Below, in pieces: positions 1-5,715 of a stretch of DNA of 9,929 bases. The notes under the pieces are model-generated. The model was not told the DNA's origin, made no database searches, and was given only the letters and a program-made list of their open reading frames with translations. The DNA is from an uncultured Clostridia bacterium (GTDB lineage: Bacteria > Bacillota > Clostridia > TANB77 > CAG-508). The position numbers were made by a program, and so were the translations under genes. The stretch's first letter is position 1, and every line of letters starts with the position of its first letter. The stretch lies in contig CALXAQ010000057.1 in assembly GCA_944386335.1 (NCBI GenBank), forward strand, positions 1 through 9,929. The letters run 5' to 3'.

Positions 1-125
1 GATTTGAAAAAAGATGGAAAAAAGAACTAGAAGCGGGAGACCCATACTTTAATCCAAACTTTAGACTAGATGTGAACGACTACATTGTAAAGAACACAAA
101 AGTGGACTTTAGGAACGTTCCTTAA
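1..125 (+). CDS. C-terminal end of a family 2 glycosyltransferase (5' part outside window)
   Basis: An open frame enters from the left edge (first full codon at 3) and stops at TAA 123-125, giving 40 residues. The tail contains a W..EL..GDPYFNPNFRLD stretch. This resembles the C-terminal signature of family 2 glycosyltransferases from rhamnan and O-antigen clusters, where a DPYYNPNL-type motif follows the catalytic domain. The family is therefore inferred from a short tail only; donor and acceptor cannot be told. It lies 52 bases upstream of the next start on the same strand with no terminator between, so it is probably part of the same operon. A near-palindrome (107-127) covers its stop codon. 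Confidence 0.7.
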   Translation, partial: FEKRWKKELEAGDPYFNPNFRLDVNDYIVKNTKVDFRNVP

Positions 126-127
126 AG
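107..127 (+). repeat. Near-palindrome over the stop codon of the first gene
   Basis: AGGAACGTTCCT (111-122) is a perfect 12-base palindrome, and flanking CTTT/AAAG extends it with one unpaired T at 123. No T-tract follows, so it is not a terminator. It could be an operator-like site or chance. Confidence 0.4.
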
Positions 128-177
128 TTCAAAAAGGAGAAACTAGCCTTATAAAATTGCAAAAGAAGGGAATGAAG

Positions 178-1719
178 ATGATGAAAGAAAAATGGTTTGC
201 GTTTGTAAATAAAATTAGTTTTGTAGGAGAGGGAATTTTTTCTCTTCTATTAGCAATTTGTGTTTTTGAATTATTTACAACGAAATTTTACCAAGGATAT
301 TTTTCAAAACCATATCTCATATTTTCTGTATTACTAGCAATTATTGTAATAGAATGGATGGTATATAATACCAAGAAAAGCAAGAGAAAATTAGAAAAGT
401 TATTTCTTACCTTTATGATTCCTATAGGAATGTTTTATCTTGTATTTATGCTACCTACTTATGCTCCAGATGAGAGTGCACATATATGGCGTATTTATGA
501 TATTTCTGAAGGACATATTTTTTTTTTTTTAGATGAAGAGGGAAATTCTATAGGGACAAATGTACCAGAAGAGCTAATAGAGGCAAAGCAAGAAACACTA
601 AATAATTATGCAACATTAAATGAAATGTTAGCAAGAGGAGCAGATAGTGGAGAAACAGTGAATGTAATTTCTCCTGCGCAGGACTATCCTTTTCTATTAT
701 ATTTACCAGCTGCCATTATTTTTGGAATAGTTCGTTTATGTCATATACCTATTTTATGGGGGTTATATCTTGCTAAATTAGCTAATTTTGTGATTTTCTT
801 AGCAGGAGGCTATTATGCTATTAAAAGGATACCTTTTGGAAAATATATTCTATTTGTATGTTTATTTTTACCAATGGTATTACAACAAGCGGTATCTTTA
901 TCAGCAGATTCTATTATCAATACAGGATTATTTGTGTACATTGCTTATACCATTGCTTTAGTTTTCCAAAAAGAAAAAATCACCAAAAAGCAACTATTTT
1001 GGTATAGTCTGCTAATCCTATTTGTAGCATTGGCAAAAATGGCATATGTTCCAATGATAGGGCTAGGCTTTATGCTAATATTTAGTAAACAAATGACAAA
1101 GAAAGAAAAAATAGCCATTTTAGGAGTTGGAACTCTTATTTGCGTTATCCTTGTAGGAGTAAATTATATATATAGCACAACCTTGATAAATCCATCTGCC
1201 CAGACCTATTATGAGGCGCAGAATGTAAATGGAACAGAGCAAATGAAAGGAGTGCTTAGCAATCCAATATCTTTTGTAAAAGTACTAAAAAATACAATAG
1301 AGGTGTATGGAGAAAGCTATTTATTTGGAATGATTGCCTCTCCACTAGGATGGTTAGATATTGTGGTTTCTCCACTTATTACCATTGCTTTCTTAGTATT
1401 AGTGATATTTTCTAGTATGATAGAAAATAACGAAGTGGCTTTTTCTAGAAAGCAAAAAATATGGAATTTCCTTATTATCCTAGGAACTGCTCTTTTAATT
1501 ATAGGAGCTATGTACATTTCATGGACAGGAGTGGGAGCAGAGATAGTAGAAGGCGTGCAAGGAAGATATTTTATTCCATTGCTTCCATTATTGCTATTAT
1601 GTGTAAGCATGAAGCAAAATTATATAAAATGGAACCATGTACATTTGTGGTTACCAATTGTACTGGTTATACTAAATGGCATAACATTAAGTACAATATT
1701 CCAGTATTTTTTAGTTTAA
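178..1719 (+). CDS. DUF2142 family polytopic membrane protein, probable GT-C-type glycosyltransferase
   Basis: About 513 residues with roughly 12-13 hydrophobic segments. After three N-terminal helices comes an external loop with PDESAH (D98, E99, H102), an R at 105 and EGH at 111-113. Near the end is a GVQGRYFIPL stretch (R463, Y464). Both are hallmarks I associate with DUF2142 proteins, which sit in surface-polysaccharide clusters and are thought to share the GT-C fold, using a lipid-linked sugar on the outer face. Start choice: an in-frame TTG at 157 is possible, but AAGGG at 166-170 is correctly spaced for ATG 178 (or ATG 181), so 178 is preferred. A run of 13 T (518-530) lies in the coding frame just after the EGH motif and is kept in frame here as I-F-F-F-L. 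It is followed 44 bases later by a GtrB-like transferase. The exact sugar is unknown. Confidence 0.82.
   Translation: MMKEKWFAFVNKISFVGEGIFSLLLAICVFELFTTKFYQGYFSKPYLIFSVLLAIIVIEWMVYNTKKSKRKLEKLFLTFMIPIGMFYLVFMLPTYAPDESAHIWRIYDISEGHIFFFLDEEGNSIGTNVPEELIEAKQETLNNYATLNEMLARGADSGETVNVISPAQDYPFLLYLPAAIIFGIVRLCHIPILWGLYLAKLANFVIFLAGGYYAIKRIPFGKYILFVCLFLPMVLQQAVSLSADSIINTGLFVYIAYTIALVFQKEKITKKQLFWYSLLILFVALAKMAYVPMIGLGFMLIFSKQMTKKEKIAILGVGTLICVILVGVNYIYSTTLINPSAQTYYEAQNVNGTEQMKGVLSNPISFVKVLKNTIEVYGESYLFGMIASPLGWLDIVVSPLITIAFLVLVIFSSMIENNEVAFSRKQKIWNFLIILGTALLIIGAMYISWTGVGAEIVEGVQGRYFIPLLPLLLLCVSMKQNYIKWNHVHLWLPIVLVILNGITLSTIFQYFLV
518..530 (+). repeat. Homopolymer run of 13 T inside the DUF2142 gene
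   Basis: Thirteen consecutive T residues lie within the coding frame, reading out as Ile-Phe-Phe-Phe-Leu (residues 114-118 counted from ATG 178). One base gained or lost would shift the frame early in the protein and remove most membrane helices. Runs this long are known hotspots for replication slippage and RNA polymerase slippage. The frame is intact at 13 T in this copy. Confidence 0.9.
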
Positions 1720-1763
1720 GACTTAGAAATATTATTGAATAACAAAGAAAGAGAGTAAAAGAA

Positions 1764-2477
1764 ATGAAAGTTTTACTAATTATACCAGCCTATAACGAAG
1801 AAGAAAATATTTTAAGAGTATGTAGAGAAATAGAAGAATATAGTAGAGAGATAGATTATGTGGTGATTAATGATGGCTCTCACGATAAAACCAAAAGCAT
1901 TTTAGAAGAAAATCATTTAAACCATGTGAATCTAGTGCATAATTTAGGAATTGGAGGAGCGGTACAAATGGGATATCGCTATGCCTATCTGCACCATTAT
2001 GATATTGCTGTTCAATTTGATGGAGATGGACAGCATGATATCAATTACGTAAAAGACATTTGTAAGCCTATTTTAGACGGAAAAGCAAATTTGGTAATCG
2101 GTACTCGCTATTTAGATAAAAGCAAGAGTAGTTTTCAATCCACTTTTATGAGAAGGTTAGGAAGCCGTCTTATTTCTTTTATGATAAAATGCTTATGCAG
2201 GCAAAAAATTACAGATCCTACTTCTGGTTTTCGTGCAGCGGATAAATCTATTATAGAGGAATTTGCAAAAGAATATCCAACAGATTATCCAGAACCAGAG
2301 TCAACAGTGTGTATGCTAAAAAAAGGCTATAGGGTAATAGAAGTACCTGTAAATATGAAAGAAAGAGTAGCAGGAAAATCTTTTGTAAGCCTATGGACAA
2401 GCATCGATTATATGATAAAGGTAAGCTTAGCCATTTTCATTGATTCCATTGGAATTAAGAAAGAAAGGAGGAAATAG
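1764..2477 (+). CDS. DPM1/GtrB/GacI-like polyprenyl-phosphate glycosyltransferase (GT2)
   Basis: A 237-residue GT-A fold family 2 enzyme. Visible motifs are PAYNEEEN (8-15), INDGS with D37, the metal-binding DGDGQHD (D86, D88) and a later DPTSGFRA segment, all typical of dolichol/undecaprenyl-phosphate sugar transferases. There are no clear C-terminal transmembrane pairs like those of GtrB. Instead the last ~30 residues look like an amphipathic helix that could sit on the membrane, as in shorter members such as streptococcal GacI. Likely role: transfer a sugar from a nucleotide sugar to undecaprenyl phosphate at the cytoplasmic face. The start ATG has an AAAGAGAG ribosome binding site about 9 bases upstream. 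The stop is one base from the next start, so it is probably translationally coupled to the DUF2304 gene. The sugar cannot be read from the sequence. Confidence 0.88.
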   Translation: MKVLLIIPAYNEEENILRVCREIEEYSREIDYVVINDGSHDKTKSILEENHLNHVNLVHNLGIGGAVQMGYRYAYLHHYDIAVQFDGDGQHDINYVKDICKPILDGKANLVIGTRYLDKSKSSFQSTFMRRLGSRLISFMIKCLCRQKITDPTSGFRAADKSIIEEFAKEYPTDYPEPESTVCMLKKGYRVIEVPVNMKERVAGKSFVSLWTSIDYMIKVSLAIFIDSIGIKKERRK

Positions 2478-2478
2478 T

Positions 2479-2844
2479 ATGGGACTAACTTTAAGAATAG
2501 CATTAATTGTCATTACCGTTATTTATTTGTTTTTTATATTAAGAGCGATTAAACATAAAAAAGTACAGCTTTCCTTCTCTGTTTTCTGGATATTAACAGG
2601 GCTAGTATTAGTAATAGCACTAGCAATTCCAAATTTAGTAGAAAATATTTCTCACTTGTTAGGTTTTGAACTTACTGTAAATATGATTTTTTGTGTAGCC
2701 ATTTTTATATGCTTTTATTTGATATTTAATCTAAATATTATTTTGTCAAAAGAAAATAAAAAAAATATCTTGCTAGTACAAGAAATTTCTCTGCTTAAGA
2801 AAAGAGTAGAGGATTTAGAAGAAAAACAAGAAAAAAATAAGTAG
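2479..2844 (+). CDS. DUF2304 small membrane protein (GacJ-like partner of the upstream transferase)
   Basis: A 121-residue protein with three hydrophobic helices (about 4-22, 33-51 and 65-86) and a charged, coiled-coil-like C-terminus (about 89-121) rich in K and E. The F(S)VFW..TGL segment, the central P.LVE and the late L..EIS.LK..V..LE pattern match DUF2304. The start was set at ATG 2479 because AAAGGAGG (2464-2471) is ideally spaced; a longer frame from 2440 would overlap the upstream gene needlessly. DUF2304 genes often follow a GtrB-like transferase. In group A Streptococcus the small membrane protein GacJ binds and stimulates the undecaprenyl-phosphate GlcNAc transferase GacI, and I take this pair as analogous by inference. 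A flippase role is an alternative. It is the last gene before a terminator. Confidence 0.85.
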   Translation: MGLTLRIALIVITVIYLFFILRAIKHKKVQLSFSVFWILTGLVLVIALAIPNLVENISHLLGFELTVNMIFCVAIFICFYLIFNLNIILSKENKKNILLVQEISLLKKRVEDLEEKQEKNK

Positions 2845-2851
2845 AAAATTG

Positions 2852-2886
2852 GAAGACATTGCCTCTTGTCTTCTTTTCTTTTTTTT
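2852..2886 (+). terminator. Intrinsic terminator after the DUF2304 gene
   Basis: A perfect 7-bp stem, GAAGACA (2852-2858) with TGTCTTC (2867-2873), around an 8-base loop is followed at once by a T-rich tract (2874-2886, interrupted by one C). It begins 7 bases after the DUF2304 stop and closes the first operon. Its 3' arm overlaps the -35 element of the next promoter. Confidence 0.85.
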
Positions 2887-2894
2887 GGTAGAAT
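2866..2894 (+). promoter_or_regulatory. Sigma-A-type promoter for the GH25 gene, overlapping the terminator
   Basis: The -35 TTGTCT (2866-2871, 4/6 to consensus), an exact 17-base spacer and -10 TAGAAT (2889-2894, 5/6), preceded by an extended -10 TGG (2886-2888), form a plausible vegetative promoter. Transcription would start near 2901, about 35 bases before the ATG. The -35 box lies in the 3' arm of the terminator hairpin and the spacer is its T-tract. Confidence 0.65.
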
Positions 2895-2935
2895 AAAAGG
2901 GAAAAAACAAAAAGAGAGGGGAATGTGATTTTAAA

Positions 2936-5407
2936 ATGAAGCAAAAGTTAAAACTACTAGGAATAACGCTAGGAATATTAGTAAGTTTATTTGCTTTGCA
3001 AATGTTAGTAGGACAAACTAAAGTAGAAGCAGCAAGCTATGAAACCAAGATGAATTTAGAGGAGCCAGTAAGTGAAAAACGCTCTACAAAACAATTACAT
3101 GTAAAAGGGTGGGTAATGACGACTGCACCCCAATATGCCATAAAAGTATATTTAAATGATAAAGAAGTGAAAACCATTACAAAAAGAGTAGCAAGAACAG
3201 ATGTGTTGGTTGGGGTGTCTGGTTGTGGAGGAAGTAAATCTAATCCAAAACCAGGATATGATCAAACAATAGATTTATCTAATTATGCAAGTGGTGGCTA
3301 TACCCTAAAATTAAAGATAATCAATACACAAAATAATCAAATATTAGAGCAAACACAAAGAAATATTATGCTACAAAACTATCCTACTACTATGAATTTA
3401 GAAGAGCCAGTTAATGGAAAGCAAGCAATGGTAAATATGACAGTAAAAGGATGGGTAATGTCAGAACTTCCTAATGCACAAATTGATATTGCAGTGGATG
3501 GAAAAGTAGTAAAAACAGTACAAAATAGAGTGATGAGGACAGATGTCATAAAAGCAATTGAAGGATATGGAGGAAGTAAGAAAAATCCAAAACCAGGTTA
3601 TCAAGAAGTATTAAATTTTTCTAATTATAAGGACGGAAAACATACGATTACTATAACAGTAAAACATCCAACTACCAACGAAGTACTAGAAACCACAACA
3701 CGAACTATTAATTTAAAAAAATATCTAACAACTATGAACTTAGAAGCACCAACACCAAATACTATAGTTACTGCACCAAACTTAACAGTAAAAGGGTGGG
3801 TGATGTCTCAGGATAAAAATGCCCAAATACAAATTAAAATAGATGGAAAAGAAGTAAAAAAAGTATCGAATAGAATAGCAAGGCAAGATGTATTAAATGC
3901 AGTTAGTGGTTATGGAGGAAAAGCAGCCAATCCAAAACCAGGTTATCAAGAAAGTATTAGCTTAGCAAATTATAAAGATGGGAAGCATAGTATCCAACTA
4001 AATGTATTAAATCCAGTTACCAATGAATTGTTAGAGACAACAACAAGAAACTTTACACTAAAAAAATATGATACTACTATGAATTTAGAAACACCAACAG
4101 AATCACAAACTGTAAAAGATAGCATGACAGTAAAAGGATGGGTGATGACAGAACTTTCCAATGCACAAATACAAATTTTAATAGATGGCAAAACAGTAAA
4201 AACAGTACAAAAGCGTATGGCTAGAGGTGATGTTATCAGTGGCGTAAAAGGTTATGGAGGAAAAGCAGCCAATCCAAAACCAGGTTATCAAGAGACAATA
4301 GATTTATCTGGCTATAGAGATGGCACTCATATAATTGGCATAAAAGTAGTAAATCCAACAACAAACGAAACGTTAATTAGTACTTCACGTAAATTTAATA
4401 TTAAAAAATATTCTGCACTATTTAATATAGAAGAGCCAACAAGTAACCAAATTTATAATAAGAATATTCGTATTAAGGGTTGGTCAATGGCAAATACAAA
4501 AGATACATCTTTAAAAGTATACATAGATAACAAAGAGGTTTCTCAAAAAGTACAAAGAGTAGCAAGACCAGATGTCATAAAAGCACATGGTAGTACTTAT
4601 GGAAAAGAAAATGTAAATCCAACACCAGGATTTTTAGTAGAAAATATCAATATTGAAAAATATGAAGCGGGCTATCATACTATTACTGTAAAACTGTGGA
4701 ATACAAAAACAAATGAAATAATAGAAAGTATGAGCAAAAAAGTTTTGTTTCACACTGATATAAAAACAGGAATTGATGTTTCTTCTTATCAAGGAACTAT
4801 AGATTGGGCAAAAGTAAAAAAAGATGGGATAGAATTTGCCATGATAAGAGCAGGTTTCCGAGGATGGGGTACTTCTGATGATGGTGTGAATGGAAAATTA
4901 GTACAAGATACCAAGTTTGATGAAAATGCAAAAAATGCTATCAAAAATGGAATTCCAATAGGAACTTACTTTTTCTCACAGGCCATCGATGAAAAAGAAG
5001 CAGTAGAAGAGGCAAAATTTGTAGTAAGCATTATTAAAGATTACAAAATAACTTACCCAGTAGTAATTGATGTAGAATATTCAGGTGCACCAAACCATAC
5101 AGGAAGAGCAGATAATGTATCGAAAGAAATGAGAACAAAAATTTGCAAAGCGTTTGCAGACTACATAAAAAAAGCAGGCTATACACCAATGATATATGCC
5201 GATAAAAACTTTGCAACCAATAATTTAGATATGTCGAAATTAAGTGGCTATTCTTTCTGGCTTGCCCACTATACAGGAGCAACACAGGATAATCCACTAA
5301 ATAAGCCATCTAGCTATTCTGGAAAATTCAAAATGTGGCAATATACAAGTAGTGGCAAAGTAAATGGAGTAAACGGAAACACAGATATGAATATTTGGTT
5401 TCAATAG
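2936..5407 (+). CDS. Secreted modular GH25 muramidase (lysozyme) with five ~114-residue repeats
   Basis: An 823-residue exported protein. Residues 1-32 form a Sec signal peptide (basic start, hydrophobic core, VEA cleavage signal, mature end near A33). Residues 37-605 hold five tandem repeats with KGWVM, DGK, R.DV, GYGG, NPKPGY and DGKH landmarks, probably beta-sandwich wall- or glycan-binding modules. Residues ~612-823 are a GH25 domain: GIDVSSYQG with D614, a PVVIDVE strand with D712 and E714, and a final NTD.N with D817. These match the catalytic Asp/Glu positions of Cpl-1/Cellosyl-type N-acetylmuramidases that cut the MurNAc-GlcNAc bond of peptidoglycan. No LPXTG or SLH anchor is present, so retention must come from the repeats. 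The only upstream purine-rich site (GAGGGG, 2916-2921) lies 14 bases from the ATG, which is long, but no other start fits. It has its own promoter. A signal peptide and no adjacent holin argue against a phage endolysin. Confidence 0.92.
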   Translation: MKQKLKLLGITLGILVSLFALQMLVGQTKVEAASYETKMNLEEPVSEKRSTKQLHVKGWVMTTAPQYAIKVYLNDKEVKTITKRVARTDVLVGVSGCGGSKSNPKPGYDQTIDLSNYASGGYTLKLKIINTQNNQILEQTQRNIMLQNYPTTMNLEEPVNGKQAMVNMTVKGWVMSELPNAQIDIAVDGKVVKTVQNRVMRTDVIKAIEGYGGSKKNPKPGYQEVLNFSNYKDGKHTITITVKHPTTNEVLETTTRTINLKKYLTTMNLEAPTPNTIVTAPNLTVKGWVMSQDKNAQIQIKIDGKEVKKVSNRIARQDVLNAVSGYGGKAANPKPGYQESISLANYKDGKHSIQLNVLNPVTNELLETTTRNFTLKKYDTTMNLETPTESQTVKDSMTVKGWVMTELSNAQIQILIDGKTVKTVQKRMARGDVISGVKGYGGKAANPKPGYQETIDLSGYRDGTHIIGIKVVNPTTNETLISTSRKFNIKKYSALFNIEEPTSNQIYNKNIRIKGWSMANTKDTSLKVYIDNKEVSQKVQRVARPDVIKAHGSTYGKENVNPTPGFLVENINIEKYEAGYHTITVKLWNTKTNEIIESMSKKVLFHTDIKTGIDVSSYQGTIDWAKVKKDGIEFAMIRAGFRGWGTSDDGVNGKLVQDTKFDENAKNAIKNGIPIGTYFFSQAIDEKEAVEEAKFVVSIIKDYKITYPVVIDVEYSGAPNHTGRADNVSKEMRTKICKAFADYIKKAGYTPMIYADKNFATNNLDMSKLSGYSFWLAHYTGATQDNPLNKPSSYSGKFKMWQYTSSGKVNGVNGNTDMNIWFQ
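3044..4750 (+). repeat. Five tandem ~342-bp coding repeats in the GH25 protein
   Basis: The repeats cover residues about 37-150, 151-264, 265-379, 380-493 and 494-605, a period of 114, 114, 115, 114 and ~112. Repeats 2-4 are closest to one another. Repeats 3 and 4 share an identical 44-base stretch (3908-3951 and 4250-4293 or one base either side). Repeat 1 has Cys97 where others have Tyr (GCGG versus GYGG), and repeat 5 is the most divergent (GWSM, NPTPGF, no YGG). The resemblance to Ig-like wall-binding modules with an R.DV...PGY core is from memory of similar clostridial surface proteins. Confidence 0.9.
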
Positions 5408-5438
5408 TGTCCCAAAAATGTCAGGGATGAGTGGGACA
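5408..5438 (+). repeat. Inverted repeat just after the GH25 stop codon
   Basis: TGTCCCA (5408-5414) pairs with TGGGACA (5432-5438) around 17 bases. The left arm also has an alternative partner, GGGA at 5424-5427, so two exclusive hairpins are possible. No T-tract follows, so it is not a typical terminator; it could protect the 3' end of the GH25 transcript or regulate it. Confidence 0.5.
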
Positions 5439-5453
5439 TGGAATATTAAAATA

Positions 5454-5489
5454 ATAGGCGGAGACGGAAGTAATGAAGAAAAAGCCTAT
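5454..5489 (+). repeat. Short inverted repeat ATAGGC / GCCTAT
   Basis: ATAGGC (5454-5459) is complementary to GCCTAT (5484-5489) with a 24-base loop that contains ATG 5473. Together with the hairpin at 5408-5438 it gives this intergenic stretch a structured look. I do not recognise it as a known riboswitch class; a six-base match could be chance. Confidence 0.3.
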
Positions 5490-5506
5490 ATAATTGGAGG
5501 TAACAA

Positions 5507-5566
5507 ATGAGTACAAAACAAAAGAAATACTATGAAAAAGGACAGAAAAATATGAGGCAAATCTAG
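5507..5566 (+). CDS. Possible 19-codon small ORF or leader peptide
   Basis: ATG 5507 is preceded by TTGGAGG (5494-5500) at six bases, one of the better ribosome binding sites in the window. The 19 codons encode a Lys/Tyr/Gln-rich peptide (MSTKQKKYYEKGQKNMRQI) ending at TAG 5564-5566. A strong terminator starts 15 bases later. An even shorter reading, MKKKPI, starts at ATG 5473. No family is recognised. It may be a translated small peptide, an attenuator leader, or the relic of a broken gene; coding status is uncertain. Confidence 0.3.
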   Translation: MSTKQKKYYEKGQKNMRQI

Positions 5567-5581
5567 CAATATAAATAGAGG

Positions 5582-5625
5582 TAGTTATCCTAACTAATTT
5601 GGTATTTAGGATAACTATTTTTTTT
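5582..5625 (+). terminator. Strong intrinsic terminator between the GH25 gene and the second glycosyltransferase operon
   Basis: A perfect 12-bp stem, TAGTTATCCTAA (5582-5593) with TTAGGATAACTA (5606-5617), a 12-base loop and eight T residues (5618-5625). It sits 175 bases past the GH25 stop, ends transcription from that gene and isolates the next operon. There is no matching A-tract upstream, so it acts on + strand transcripts only. Confidence 0.93.
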
Positions 5626-5656
5626 GCAAAAATAAAAAATAAGATAGAAAATGCTG

Positions 5657-5685
5657 TTGCTTTTTGTTAGAGAAAATGATATTAT
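5657..5685 (+). promoter_or_regulatory. Extended -10 promoter for the second glycosyltransferase operon
   Basis: The -10 TATTAT (5680-5685, 5/6) is preceded by TGA at 5677-5679, the extended -10 element. Exactly 17 bases upstream is a weak -35, TTGCTT (5657-5662, 3/6). The predicted start is near 5692, about 24 bases before ATG 5716, leaving room for TAGGAGA (5704-5710). Its place directly after a terminator supports the call. Confidence 0.65.
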
Positions 5686-5715
5686 GCTAGAGAATAAGAT
5701 AAGTAGGAGAAAAAA

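Noticed and set aside
157..177. TTG 157 as the start of the DUF2142 gene
   Set aside because: The only strong purine site upstream (AAGGAGA near 134-140) is about 16 bases away, whereas AAGGG at 166-170 fits ATG 178.
1317..1610. 97-codon open frame on the - strand
   Set aside because: It lies wholly inside the DUF2142 gene, whose motifs and helices are clear; the antisense product has no recognisable family.
1461..1742. 93-codon + strand frame overlapping the end of the DUF2142 gene
   Set aside because: It is a shifted reading of the same DNA with no family features and no convincing ribosome site.
3970..4191. 73-codon frame on the - strand within the repeats
   Set aside because: It is antisense to the GH25 repeat region and looks like a by-product of repeat codon bias.
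5034..5309. 91-codon frame on the - strand
   Set aside because: It is antisense to the catalytic GH25 domain, which has its active-site residues in the + frame.
2936..5407. GH25 protein as a prophage endolysin
   Set aside because: It has a Sec signal peptide and large repeats, its neighbours are glycosyltransferases, and there is no holin or phage structural gene.
5408..5438. Hairpin after the GH25 stop as an intrinsic terminator
   Set aside because: No T-tract follows it; the real terminator signal is at 5582-5625.
5400..5580. Known riboswitch in the intergenic stretch
   Set aside because: I looked for the cores of the cyclic-di-GMP, fluoride and ydaO classes by eye and saw no match; the region is followed by a separate promoter, which does not suit a riboswitch for the next gene.
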